DNA from: an uncultured Sphingobacteriales bacterium | GTDB taxonomy: Bacteria; Bacteroidota; Bacteroidia; Chitinophagales; Chitinophagaceae | Length of the DNA: 64,000 bases | NCBI GenBank assembly: GCA_937871285.1 | Contig: CALMQS010000012.1 | Span: 1-64,000 of the forward strand | Reading direction: 5' to 3' | Shown: positions 34,767-44,100 of the stretch, piece by piece | Layout of the letters: each line of letters starts with the position of its first letter | How positions within the stretch are numbered: the stretch's first letter is position 1 | The notes under the pieces: generated by a model | Told to the model about the DNA's origin: nothing | What the model saw: only the letters and a program-made list of their open reading frames with translations | The model's database searches: none | Made by a program: the position numbers and the translations under genes

Positions 34767-37238
34767 ATGAGCCAGACAACCATAAAAATACAATGTAAAG
34801 AAATTTTGAAGGCAGGTTATTTTAAAGCTGCTGGCATACTGCTTTTGCTTTCGGTTATGGTGCATCCCGCTATTGCCAATGAAACGGAAATAGCTTCCGG
34901 AACGCCTTTTTGGGTTTGGACCTTCCTGGGAAGATTACATCCCCTGGTTGTACATTTTCCTATTGGGCTGTTAGTTGTAGCCTGGTTACTGGAATTATTG
35001 GTTTGGAAAAGAAAATCGAATGATTTTGGTCCTGCCATCAGGGTGTTGATGGTTATTGGAACGATTTCATCTGTTATATCGGTTGCGTTTGGGTTGCTGC
35101 TCATTAATACGGAAGAATACGGGGGAGATATACTGCCCATCCACCAATGGACCGGAATTGCCACTATGGTGCTGGCGGCTATCACCACCTATACCTATTT
35201 CAAAAGATCACGGCGTATACAAAAGGTATTCCTTACGCTAACGGTAGCGGGCGTAACGGTGGCCGGGCACTATGGCGCATCCTTAACGCATGGCGAAGAT
35301 TATTTGACCAGTGTATTGCCATCTTCCCAACCCGCTAATGCGGTTAACCAGCCCACATTTGTACTGGCTAATCAAACAGGCCCCTTAAGTGAAACACAGA
35401 TACAGGAATTAAACCTGCAGATCCGTACCATTTTTGCGCATAGCTGCACCAATTGCCATGGAGAGGCTAAGCAAAAAGGGGATTTAAGGCTTGATTCAAA
35501 AGAAGCTATTTTCAAAGGAGGGGAAGATGGACCTGCGCTTGTAGCCGGCAGCCCTGAAACAAGTGAACTGGTAAGAAGGATTAAGTTGCCCCGTAATCAT
35601 AAGGAAGCCATGCCTTCCAAGGGAAAGGGGCTCACTCCGCAGGAGATAGCTACTATTGAATACTGGATAAAACAGGGTGCGCCATGGCCTACGGGCGATT
35701 TAAAAAGTATTTACCGTGTGGCCGCACTGGAACCCCGCATGCCTGAAATTCCTGCCGCTACGGGCGATCTAACGAGCCCCGTTGATCTTTTTGTAAACGA
35801 CTATTTTAAAAAGCATAAAATTGAATGGAACAAAAAAGTAGACGACCGCACGTATATACGTAGGGTGTACTTAGATGTAATTGGCCTGGTGCCTGCTGCT
35901 GATTCGGTAGACGCTTTTATCAGTGACAGCCGGCCAAATAAACGGGAAGTATTGGTAAGCAACCTGCTTAGCCGTAACAACGATTACGCCCAGCACTGGC
36001 TTACTTTCTGGAACGATGCGTTGCGCAATGATTACAGCGGTACCGGTTATATAACAGGTGGCCGTTATGATATTACAGCGTGGTTATACAATTCCCTGCG
36101 TGATAATAAACCCTATAATACTTTTGTAAAGGAGCTGATCAGTCCTGATGAAAAATCAAAAGGTTTTATAGCAGGTATTAAATGGCGTGGTACCATTAAT
36201 TCCAGCCAGCGAACAGAAATGCAGGCGGCGCAAAACGTTTCGCAGGTTTTCCTTGGTCTCAATTTGAAATGCGCATCCTGTCACGACAGCTTTGTGAGCG
36301 ACTGGAAACTGGAAGATTCTTACGCGTTTGCCAATGTATTTGCCGAGAGCCCCCTGGAGATTAACCGTTGTGATAAGCCTACGGGCAAAATGGCGCCTAC
36401 CCGCATATTGTACAAACAATTGGGAGAAATAGACTCCAACGCCATTCCACAGGAGAAATTGAAGCAACTGGCCGATTACTTGGTACAGCCTAAAGATGGA
36501 AGATTGTACCGCACCCTTGTTAACCGGATGTGGGCGCAACTAATGGGGCGCGGCATTGTGGAGCCTGTGGATGTAATGGACAATGAACCCTGGAGCCAGG
36601 ATTTGTTAGACTGGCTTGCGTCTAACTTTGTGGAAACCGGTTATGATGTAAAAAAGCTTATCTATAAAATTATTACTTCCAAAACCTATCAACTACCGTC
36701 GGTAGGCATAAAGGAAGCGGAGCTGATTGTTGCACCCGATTATACATTTACAGGCATGCTACGCAGACGGCTAACCGCAGAACAGTTTACCGATGCGGTA
36801 AGTAAATCCATTCAGCCCGTATATGGCGACAGCGCTATTGTGTATAAATTGTTGCCGGAAGATATTAAAGCCGCGATTCCTTTTCCCCGGGCGTCGCTGG
36901 TTAAAAATGATGCTTATCTTACGGCGTTGGGCCGCCCTAACCGCGAAACCGTTTCCACCGGCCGCTTGTCGCAGGCTAACCTGCTGCAGGCGCTTGAGCT
37001 TACCAATGGCGACAGGTTCAATAATGCAGTAGCGCGTGCCGCGGAAAAATGGAAGCAGGCATACCCCGACCCTCAAAAAATGGTAACTGAAATATACCGG
37101 AACACGTTGGGGAGGCCGCCGGCAGCAGATGAGCAGTTGGTGGCGCTGAAAGCGTTGGGCAAAACACCCACTGAGGCAGCAGTGCAGGACTTTTTGTGGG
37201 CGATGACCCTGCATCCCGAATTTCAGTTGATCTATTAG
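34767..37238 (+). CDS. DUF2231 / cytochrome c / DUF1549 / DUF1553 fusion protein
   Basis: 823 residues from the ATG at 34767. The N-terminus has several membrane helices in a DUF2231-like region (LHPLVVHFPIGLLVVAW, HQWTGIATMVLAA). A PSCyt1-type haem motif, CTNCHG, follows near residue 230. DUF1549 (PVDLFVNDYFKKHKIEWNKK...) contains a second CASCH motif, and DUF1553 follows (DGRLYRTLVNRMWAQLMGRGIVEP, LLQALELTNGDRF). Such proteins are frequent in Planctomycetes and in some Chitinophagaceae, always with a DUF1501 partner as here. Their role is unproven; a redox step in sugar degradation is often suggested. Confidence 0.9.
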   Translation: MSQTTIKIQCKEILKAGYFKAAGILLLLSVMVHPAIANETEIASGTPFWVWTFLGRLHPLVVHFPIGLLVVAWLLELLVWKRKSNDFGPAIRVLMVIGTISSVISVAFGLLLINTEEYGGDILPIHQWTGIATMVLAAITTYTYFKRSRRIQKVFLTLTVAGVTVAGHYGASLTHGEDYLTSVLPSSQPANAVNQPTFVLANQTGPLSETQIQELNLQIRTIFAHSCTNCHGEAKQKGDLRLDSKEAIFKGGEDGPALVAGSPETSELVRRIKLPRNHKEAMPSKGKGLTPQEIATIEYWIKQGAPWPTGDLKSIYRVAALEPRMPEIPAATGDLTSPVDLFVNDYFKKHKIEWNKKVDDRTYIRRVYLDVIGLVPAADSVDAFISDSRPNKREVLVSNLLSRNNDYAQHWLTFWNDALRNDYSGTGYITGGRYDITAWLYNSLRDNKPYNTFVKELISPDEKSKGFIAGIKWRGTINSSQRTEMQAAQNVSQVFLGLNLKCASCHDSFVSDWKLEDSYAFANVFAESPLEINRCDKPTGKMAPTRILYKQLGEIDSNAIPQEKLKQLADYLVQPKDGRLYRTLVNRMWAQLMGRGIVEPVDVMDNEPWSQDLLDWLASNFVETGYDVKKLIYKIITSKTYQLPSVGIKEAELIVAPDYTFTGMLRRRLTAEQFTDAVSKSIQPVYGDSAIVYKLLPEDIKAAIPFPRASLVKNDAYLTALGRPNRETVSTGRLSQANLLQALELTNGDRFNNAVARAAEKWKQAYPDPQKMVTEIYRNTLGRPPAADEQLVALKALGKTPTEAAVQDFLWAMTLHPEFQLIY

Positions 37239-37397
37239 GAATGTTTTGCAGGAAAGGAGGGATGATGATTTTGTATAAATGAAAGATGCCACCGGTACAA
37301 CTGTTGAAGTGATTGCGACGCAACAAAGATGCCATGAAATACAGAAGCCGGTATCTTAAAAAAATAACTAAAACGATTTGAATACTCCATTTAAAAT

Positions 37398-38846
37398 ATG
37401 CAGATAATGAAAGCCAATTGGAACAGGAGAGAATTTATTAAAAAGTCCGGCGCGGCAACGCTTGCTGCTTTGGCGGCAGGTGCACCGGTATCCAGCCTGT
37501 TAACCGGGTGCGGAAAAGGTAGAAAGATAGCGGCGGATACCAGCGCCGACACGGTTATATTATTGTGGTTAGCCGGCGGCATGGCACATACCGAAACTTT
37601 TGACCCCAAAAGATATACGCCCTACGAAAACGGGCTGGAAGGCAACCGGGTGCTGAGTACCTTTGAATCTTTTCCTACTGCTTTAGAAGGCATCCGGTTT
37701 TCCGACGGGCTGCAGTCTGTTGGCAGTGTAATGGATAAAGGCACTTTGATCAGGTCGTACGTAGCTGCCGACATGGGGCACATCCTTCATTCCAGGCACC
37801 AGTACCACTGGCATACCTGCTATGAACCGCCTCAAACCGTTGCCGCTCCGCATATGGGCGCATGGATAGCTAAAGAGCTGGGTCCCAAGAACCCGGTGAT
37901 CCCCGCGTTCATTGATATAGGGCAACGGATGACCGTTGGCGAATCGGAAGAATTAAAAGCTTTTCATACTGCCGGTTTTCTGGGTAATGAATTTGGTCCG
38001 TTTTTAATCCCCGATCCCAGCCAGGGACTGGAGAGTGTTCGTCCGCCCGTAGGGATGGATGCCAAGCGCTTTGAGAAACGCAACCAGTTGTATAACGACC
38101 TGATCAGCAAAAGTGCGATAGGCGACCTGGGGAGCGATTACCAGAAAGAATCCCTTAAAAGATCTATGGAGCAGGCCTATATGCTGCTCAATTCGCCCGA
38201 GGCGAAGGCATTTGACCTGAGCTTAGAACCCAAAGAAGTGTATGATGTGTATAATACAGGTCGTTTTGGTTTGGGTTGTTTGCTGGCAAGGCGGCTTACC
38301 GAGCAGGGCGCCAGGTTCATTAGCGTTACCACGGAATATGAACCGTTTATGGGATTTGACACCCACGAAAACGGTCACACGCGTATGGTGGGTATGAAGA
38401 AAATGGTAGATGGCCCCATTGCGCAATTAGTAAAAGACCTGGATAAGAGCGGTCATCTTGACCGCACCCTGATCATTGTAGCCAGTGAGTTCAGCCGGGA
38501 TATGATGGTGGAAGGGCGGCCCGATGCTAAAGTACAGGAGCAGGTAAACCAGCCCGACATTTTGAACGATATGAAGTTCTATGGCATGCATCGTCACTTT
38601 ACGGATGGCTGCTCAATGCTGATGTTTGGCGGTGGCATTAAGAAAGGATTTGTATACGGCAAAACAGCCGATGAACGGCCGTGTAAAACCATTGAGAATC
38701 CTATAAAGATTGACCAGGTGCATCAAACCATTTATCATACCCTGGGCATTCCACCTGATACTAATTACGAAGTGGAGAAAAGGCCTTTTTATACCACACC
38801 CGATGGCGATGGAAAAATAGTAGAGGATTTGCTGATTAAGGTGTAG
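37398..38846 (+). CDS. DUF1501 protein with Tat signal
   Basis: 482 residues. The start NRREFIKKSGAATLAALAAG is a twin-arginine signal, and the following LLTGCGKG could also give a lipid-anchored product. The DUF1501 body (sulfatase/alkaline-phosphatase-like fold) is recognised from VILLWLAGGMAHTETFDPK, HILHSRHQYHWH, FDTHENGHTRMVGMKKMVDG and TLIIVASEFSRD. DUF1501 genes nearly always follow DUF1549/DUF1553 genes, as here (about 160 bp apart). The protein is presumably periplasmic; its substrate is unknown. Confidence 0.92.
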   Translation: MQIMKANWNRREFIKKSGAATLAALAAGAPVSSLLTGCGKGRKIAADTSADTVILLWLAGGMAHTETFDPKRYTPYENGLEGNRVLSTFESFPTALEGIRFSDGLQSVGSVMDKGTLIRSYVAADMGHILHSRHQYHWHTCYEPPQTVAAPHMGAWIAKELGPKNPVIPAFIDIGQRMTVGESEELKAFHTAGFLGNEFGPFLIPDPSQGLESVRPPVGMDAKRFEKRNQLYNDLISKSAIGDLGSDYQKESLKRSMEQAYMLLNSPEAKAFDLSLEPKEVYDVYNTGRFGLGCLLARRLTEQGARFISVTTEYEPFMGFDTHENGHTRMVGMKKMVDGPIAQLVKDLDKSGHLDRTLIIVASEFSRDMMVEGRPDAKVQEQVNQPDILNDMKFYGMHRHFTDGCSMLMFGGGIKKGFVYGKTADERPCKTIENPIKIDQVHQTIYHTLGIPPDTNYEVEKRPFYTTPDGDGKIVEDLLIKV

Positions 38847-38849
38847 GGA

Positions 38850-39417
38850 TTATTTTTTAAACCCGATCCTTTCCCTGTCATCCCATGTACGTTGAGCCGC
38901 TTTTTCATCCAGCAGGTTTTCGATGCTGTCGTAAACCTGCCTGCGGTAGGCAGGTCTGGCTGAGCTGCACATCGTGCCCGGTTATGCGTTCCTGTATTAA
39001 GCGTAATTGCTCCTTTATATCAGTTTGCTGTAACAATATCCGGCGCACTTCTATAAAGGCCCTCATTATGGCAATGTTCATGTTTATCGCCCGGTCGCTA
39101 TTCAGTATGCCACTTAACATGGCTACTCCCTGCTCGGTGAAGGCATAAGGTAAGGCAGTTTTTGAACGGTGTTTTTGTGAACCGGTCACAATTTGTGACC
39201 AGTTGCTTCCAATGCTTTGTATCTCAACATCTTGTCCTATTGCCAGAGTCTTCAACCTATTCCATTCCGCCCGGGTAAGCTGAAACATAAAATCAGCAGG
39301 AAAACGCTTTATATTCCGCTTTACGGCCTGGTTAAAAACCTTTGTTTCTACCTCGTATAATCCGGCAAGGTCAAAGTCAAGCATTATACGCTCGCCTCGT
39401 ACTTCGTAAATCCTGTT
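38850..39417 (-). pseudogene. ORF6N-domain gene, damaged at both ends
   Basis: Residues such as NRIYEVRGERIMLDFDLAGLYEVETKVFNQAVKRN and RFPADFMFQLT are the ORF6N domain of phage and mobile-element proteins. Two defects are seen. The first 15 or so codons are missing: the reading frame runs straight into a stop (TAA 39420-39418) belonging to a restriction-gene fragment. Near the 3' end a 19-bp palindromic insertion shifts the frame, so the ORF ends at 38905. Removing the 19 bp restores VYDSIENLLDEK...RIGFKK with a stop at 38852-38850. Confidence 0.8.
38937..38955. mobile_element. 19-bp palindromic insertion in the ORF6N gene
   Basis: CTGCCTGCGGTAGGCAGGT, with arms ACCTGCCT/AGGCAGGT around gcggt when the flanking bases are included. 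It is absent from the reconstructed gene, and its 19-bp length is not a multiple of three. Short palindromes of this CCTGCC..GGCAGG type are known as dispersed elements in some Bacteroidota. A half-copy ACCTGCCTGCG occurs near 62247-62258. Confidence 0.65.
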
Positions 39418-39627
39418 TTATTCAAACTTTACTTCAGGTAGCGCATTCACAATATCCACCGTTTGTACGCTTACATTGATGATGCTTAAAAGCAAATCTA
39501 AAATATAGCGTGGCTGGTTGTGTTCGGTAGCCCAGTCGTTGGGATTGTTGGTGATGCCGCTTTCCTTATGCGTGGTTATTTGGTAGCGTTCCATGATCCA
39601 TTCAATGGCGGATTTGCCGTTGACCAT
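39418..39627 (-). pseudogene. Detached 3' end of a type ISP restriction enzyme gene
   Basis: The 69 codons match the last 69 residues of the large restriction-modification protein encoded at 41110-46017 with few changes (VNGKSAIEWIMERYQITTHKES, PNDWATEHNQPRYILDLLLSI). The two copies differ mostly at silent positions and in the last ten codons, so this is a diverged relative rather than a fresh duplication. Upstream homology fades within about 30 bp. It is not a functional gene. Its stop codon abuts the broken ORF6N gene. Confidence 0.85.
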
Positions 39628-39934
39628 AATTCATGCAGGAGTATTATTCTTTGCATGGGATATTGCTATAGTTAATTTGAAAATTAGAACTATTTCGACT
39701 GACCATGGGTGTCTCACGCCGTACTTCAATTTATACAAAAGATTCTTTCCTGTTCCTCGATTTCCTTTCCCAATACCCGACCGGTTTATGAAGGGTTAAT
39801 TGACTTGAAATGTTTGATGAGCAAGACCTCCGGCCCCAAATCAAATTGATTTTGAGATTTGGCAGATAATTTATATTCTTGTACAACCATTACTCTATGA
39901 GAATTCGTAACTTTGCACTCCTCAAACAAACTTT
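39628..39934. other. Spacer upstream of the protease cassette
   Basis: About 307 bp with no convincing gene. The left 30 bp still resemble the restriction gene. TAACTTTG at 39908-39915 is a perfect TAnnTTTG -7 element, 20 bp before the ATG of the small gene. No TTTG is found at the ideal distance; the nearest TTG is at 39879-39881. Confidence 0.45.
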
Positions 39935-40135
39935 ATGGACAAAGCAACAAAAAAGCAAAAGCCCAAAAACTTTGAAAAGGAATATAACAAAGTCATGAAA
40001 GGGTTTCAGGCGCCTGTTTATCATGGTAATCAGCAACAATGGGCTGCACCGGGAGACTTTTTTGTGAAATTTTCAATGTACAGGGAAACCTCTTCGGGAG
40101 CTACGTCCTCCAACACCATCTACATAAGCCAGTAG
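39935..40135 (+). CDS. Small unknown protein upstream of SDH-type protease
   Basis: 66 residues, not recognised. The first third is lysine-rich (MDKATKKQKPKNFEKEYNKVMKGF); the rest has a mix of Gln, Trp, Phe and Ser/Thr with no membrane segment, Cys pair or known motif. A good -7 promoter element precedes it and the protease gene starts 4 bp after its stop, so the two genes are almost certainly one transcript. It could be a partner, substrate or inhibitor of the protease; none of these is shown. Confidence 0.65.
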   Translation: MDKATKKQKPKNFEKEYNKVMKGFQAPVYHGNQQQWAAPGDFFVKFSMYRETSSGATSSNTIYISQ

Positions 40136-40139
40136 CTAC

Positions 40140-41072
40140 ATGCCTAATTGGAAAGAAGTATTAGCAGAAATTCAAGATGAAAATAAGAAGGGTAATAAAT
40201 CTTCCCTTGATACAGTTCGGAGAAAATACCTAACTAAAATCAGTGAAAAGACAGGAAGAAATGTAATTGCTTATTATTCCGGCTGGCTTCAGGGACGAAA
40301 TCCTGCAGATGTAATAGTAAATGATAAAGACAAGAATGCTTTTATGGTCAATATACATAAACTTGACCGGAAAAAAGGACTTGATCTCATTTTACATACA
40401 CCAGGCGGTGATCTGGCAGCCACTGAAAGTATAGTAGATTATTTGCATTCTATATTTGGAAAAGATATCCGGGCAATCATTCCTCAAATATCAATGTCTG
40501 CCGGAACGCTTATAGCGTTATCCTGTAAGGAAATAATGATGGGTAAACAATCCAACCTGGGACCGATTGACCCGCAAATGGGAGGAGTTGCATGTCAGGC
40601 TGTTCTTGATGAGTTTGAGCAGGCAAAAAAAGACATAAGAGCTAATCCCAGTTCAGCACCTTTATGGCAGGTGATTATATCAAAGTATCATCCGACCTTT
40701 TTGGGGGGCTGTCAACATGCCATTGATTGGTCTGAAAAGTTAGCTGAAGATTGGCTTACCCGGAATATGTGTGGTGGAGATGGCGCTAAAGCAAAAAAGA
40801 TATTAAAGGAGTTTAGCGATCATAAAACACAAAAATCCCATGCAAGGCACATATCAAAAGCAAAGTGTTCAGATATTGGCGTTTCGATAATTGATATGGA
40901 AGCTGATAATGAATTACAGGATCATATTCTTACAACACACCATGCCTTTATGCATACTTTTTCGCAATCTAGGGCATCGAAAATAGTAGAAAACCAGATA
41001 GGTGTTGCTTATATAGAAAACGAAGCAGTACAGATGGCTATGCCGATTCAACTTCCTGGAGGGCAAAAATAA
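40140..41072 (+). CDS. SDH-type ClpP-fold serine protease
   Basis: 310 residues with the ClpP/crotonase fold of the SDH (serine dehydrogenase proteinase-like, SppA-related) family. HTPGGDLAATESIVDYL (86-102) forms the oxyanion region, and the nucleophile is probably S120 in ISMSAGT. GPIDPQMGG (141-149) follows as in SppA-like enzymes. The first 45 residues look like an extra helical segment. There is no signal peptide or membrane helix, so it is probably cytoplasmic. It lies in a restriction island, convergent with the restriction enzyme gene 37 bp away, which makes a defence or stress role plausible but unproven. Confidence 0.85.
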   Translation: MPNWKEVLAEIQDENKKGNKSSLDTVRRKYLTKISEKTGRNVIAYYSGWLQGRNPADVIVNDKDKNAFMVNIHKLDRKKGLDLILHTPGGDLAATESIVDYLHSIFGKDIRAIIPQISMSAGTLIALSCKEIMMGKQSNLGPIDPQMGGVACQAVLDEFEQAKKDIRANPSSAPLWQVIISKYHPTFLGGCQHAIDWSEKLAEDWLTRNMCGGDGAKAKKILKEFSDHKTQKSHARHISKAKCSDIGVSIIDMEADNELQDHILTTHHAFMHTFSQSRASKIVENQIGVAYIENEAVQMAMPIQLPGGQK

Positions 41073-41109
41073 CCATAGCCAAGGTGGTTGGCTGCTTCAC
41101 TTCAGTAAT

Positions 41110-44100
41110 TCACTCAAACCTCACCTTCGGAAGCCCCTCCATAATATCTACCGTTTGCACACTTACATTGACGATGCTTAAAAGCAAATCTAAAATATAG
41201 CGTGGTTGGTTGTGTTCGGTAGCCCAGTCATTAGGATTGTTGGTGATGCCGCTTTCCTTATGCGTGGTTATTTGGTAGCGTTCCATGATCCATTCAATGG
41301 CGGATTTTCCGTTTACCACGTATTCATAGGCTTTTGCAGGAATGTTGGAAACCGTGATCCGGCTGTTGTAAATGATGGTATTCTTCTGGCCCTTTTTTGG
41401 AAAACGCATTTTCTCTACCATATAAGATTCGCTGTCATCCCCCTCCACTTTTACGTCAGGGTAAGGAGCTACCGATTCGTAATTCAAATGCAGCTCCGCT
41501 AATTGTCTGCCTGCCTTGCTGAACGCCCAGAAATCTTTCACCGGTTCCACCAGTGGTAACCGCGGCAGCATTTTCTTTAGATCGTTGGCAAAGGTTTCCC
41601 GGTACTGCCTGCTGTGCAGGAAGCCGTATACATAATAGAAAATATCTTCTTTGGTAAGCCCCTCCCCGGCCCTCCCCGAAGGGGAGGGAGCCTTTAAACC
41701 ATATTGCTTTCTGGCTCTTTCAAAAATGAAATCGCTGATGGCATCCCTACGGGTATATTGCTGTCCGCTGTCTTCGTCAAATAGTCCTTTTTGGATGGCG
41801 TTGTTTTCTTCGTAGTAGTAGAGAGGGAAAGCCTGTGTATCGCCATTAAAATGTAAATCTGGTATTTTATTTGTAATTATGATCGAACCATCTTTAAATG
41901 TTTGAGATACACAAATCACCAAATTTTTGAGAGAAGGATTTGGAAAAAACTCTTCAAATTGCCCACGTCTATGTATCATTTTATTGCCACGATAAACGTA
42001 TTGTTTAATGTAAGGACGATAAATTCCAATCTCAATTTTGTCACTTTCAAAAAGTATCTTTTCACCCTTATCAAATTTTGCAACCAGACTGCTTGTCCAA
42101 CTCAGTTTAGTAGGATCTGTATTGATAAAGTCAGTTGCTCTAACATTTTCTGATTTTCTTTTTGTAGCTGTATGTCTATCAATTTCGCTGTTATAAAATG
42201 CAATTGAAGAATTTATTTTAATTGAAAGTGTTTCTTTTGATGAATTATAAATCCACGCATCACGCCCTGTTTCCAATCCTCTTGAATTTACAACAAACCA
42301 GGATTGTGCTTTTACTTCAAATTTCCTTTCTGAATCAATAGCTATAAACGTACTAAAGCTATCACTCCTCAAACTAATCCAATCTCCATGCTCATTTGGT
42401 TGCAGTGATTTTAAGAGTAGCCTTGAATTTGCAAAGGTTTTGAAGTCGTGTATGATCTTCAGTTTTTCTTCCCTGCCCAGGTAGTCTCCAATATCGCGGT
42501 AATGAATAGCCGCTTTATCTGCACTTGCTGCCGGGTTTTTAACCAGTAAGGTAATGGCGATGGGTGTCCGGCTGCCTATACCAAATACGTTACCTGCTTC
42601 TTTTTGTCTTAACTCTCCACTTGTACGCGCATTGCCTCTTAAATTAAACACATAGATGGATGTAAATTCTTTTTCAATGGATTTACGAAACCCATCAGCA
42701 CTATTACCATCTAACCAGGCTCCGTTTGAAACAAAACATATGATGCCGCCATTTTTATCCAAACGGTCGGTACTCCAACGGAAAGCTTTAATGTAACTAT
42801 CGTACAAAGAGTTTTTGTTGGTGGCTTGTGTTTCCTTAGCGTAGGTGTTGGCAATTCGTTGGTTCAGCTTTTCATAAGTTTGGTTTTGGGCATTGTCGTT
42901 CGCAGAGTTTTGACCCACTGAATAAGGCGGATTCCCCATAATAATTTTCAGCGGGGCTTTCTTTTGCCGCTGCACCCTTTCGGAGTTTTGAGGAAACATT
43001 TCAGAAAACAACTTTTCGCCGTCTTCAGTTTCACCCAGTTGAAAGGTATCGGTTAAGCAAATTCCCTGGAATGCTTTATAAATCCCATTCGTTTTTCCCG
43101 GGGGAGCATCAGGAAGAATGATGTCGTGATATGCATTTTCAATGTTTACCGCTGCAATATAATAGGCCAATAAAACAATTTCGTTGCAATGAATTTCATG
43201 GTTGTATTTGCGCTCCATATCTTCTTTCCGGATCAGCCCGCTTTGCAATAAGCGGGTAATGAAGGTGCCGGTGCCCGTAAAGGGATCAAGGATATGTACG
43301 TTTTCGTCTGAGATGCTACGGTTAAATTCTTTTTGTAAAATATCGCTTACCGAATGAATAATGAAATCCACTACTTCAATAGGCGTGTACACAATGCCCA
43401 ATCTTTCCACCATTTTTGGGAACGCGGTTTTAAAGAACTTGTCGTACAGCTCAATGATAATGCGCTGCTTTCCTTCCGCGTTGTCAATGCCGGAGGCCCT
43501 TGTTTTTACGGATGCATAAAACTTTTCAAGAACCAGGGCATCTTTTTCCAGCGACTGCTCTTCCAGCAGGTCCAGCATTTTTTGCATAGACTGGCTTACC
43601 GGGTTGTTGCGTACAAACGAATAGTTTTCAAACAGCGCATCAAATACAGGCCGGGTAATAATATGCTGCGAAAGCATTTCTATGGCTTCCGCCTGTGTAA
43701 TGGAAGTATTGATGTTTTTATGCAGCCCTTTTAAGAAATTATCAAATGCCTGGTGGTGCCTGTTGTCTTCATTAATGATTTTCGTTATCCGTTCCGTTTG
43801 CCGTTGTGCAATTTCAGCTACTGATCTTGCCCATTGTTCCCAATACCTCCGGTCGCCTACTTTTTGCACCAGCCTTGCAAACATTACGCTTTGCAGTTGC
43901 TCAAACTGCAAGCTCATTTGCTGGCTTATGCTCCTGGTATTATAAGGCGCTTCATCTTCGTTTACCATAGACGCCATGCCATCATTATCAAATGTATATT
44001 CAGGTCTGCCAACAAGGATATTATTGGGTTTCTTTTTATTCAGTTCTATTTTGTTGATCGTTGCGTTAAAACGGTCGTCGTGTGCACGAAGGGCATTCAG

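Noticed and set aside
36156..36539. 127-codon minus-strand frame within the DUF1549 gene
   Set aside because: Antisense to conserved DUF1549/DUF1553 codons, unlike a natural protein in composition.
39935..40135. Small ORF as antitoxin of a toxin-antitoxin pair with the protease
   Set aside because: The protease has no similarity to a known toxin, so a toxin-antitoxin label would be a guess; kept as an unknown partner.
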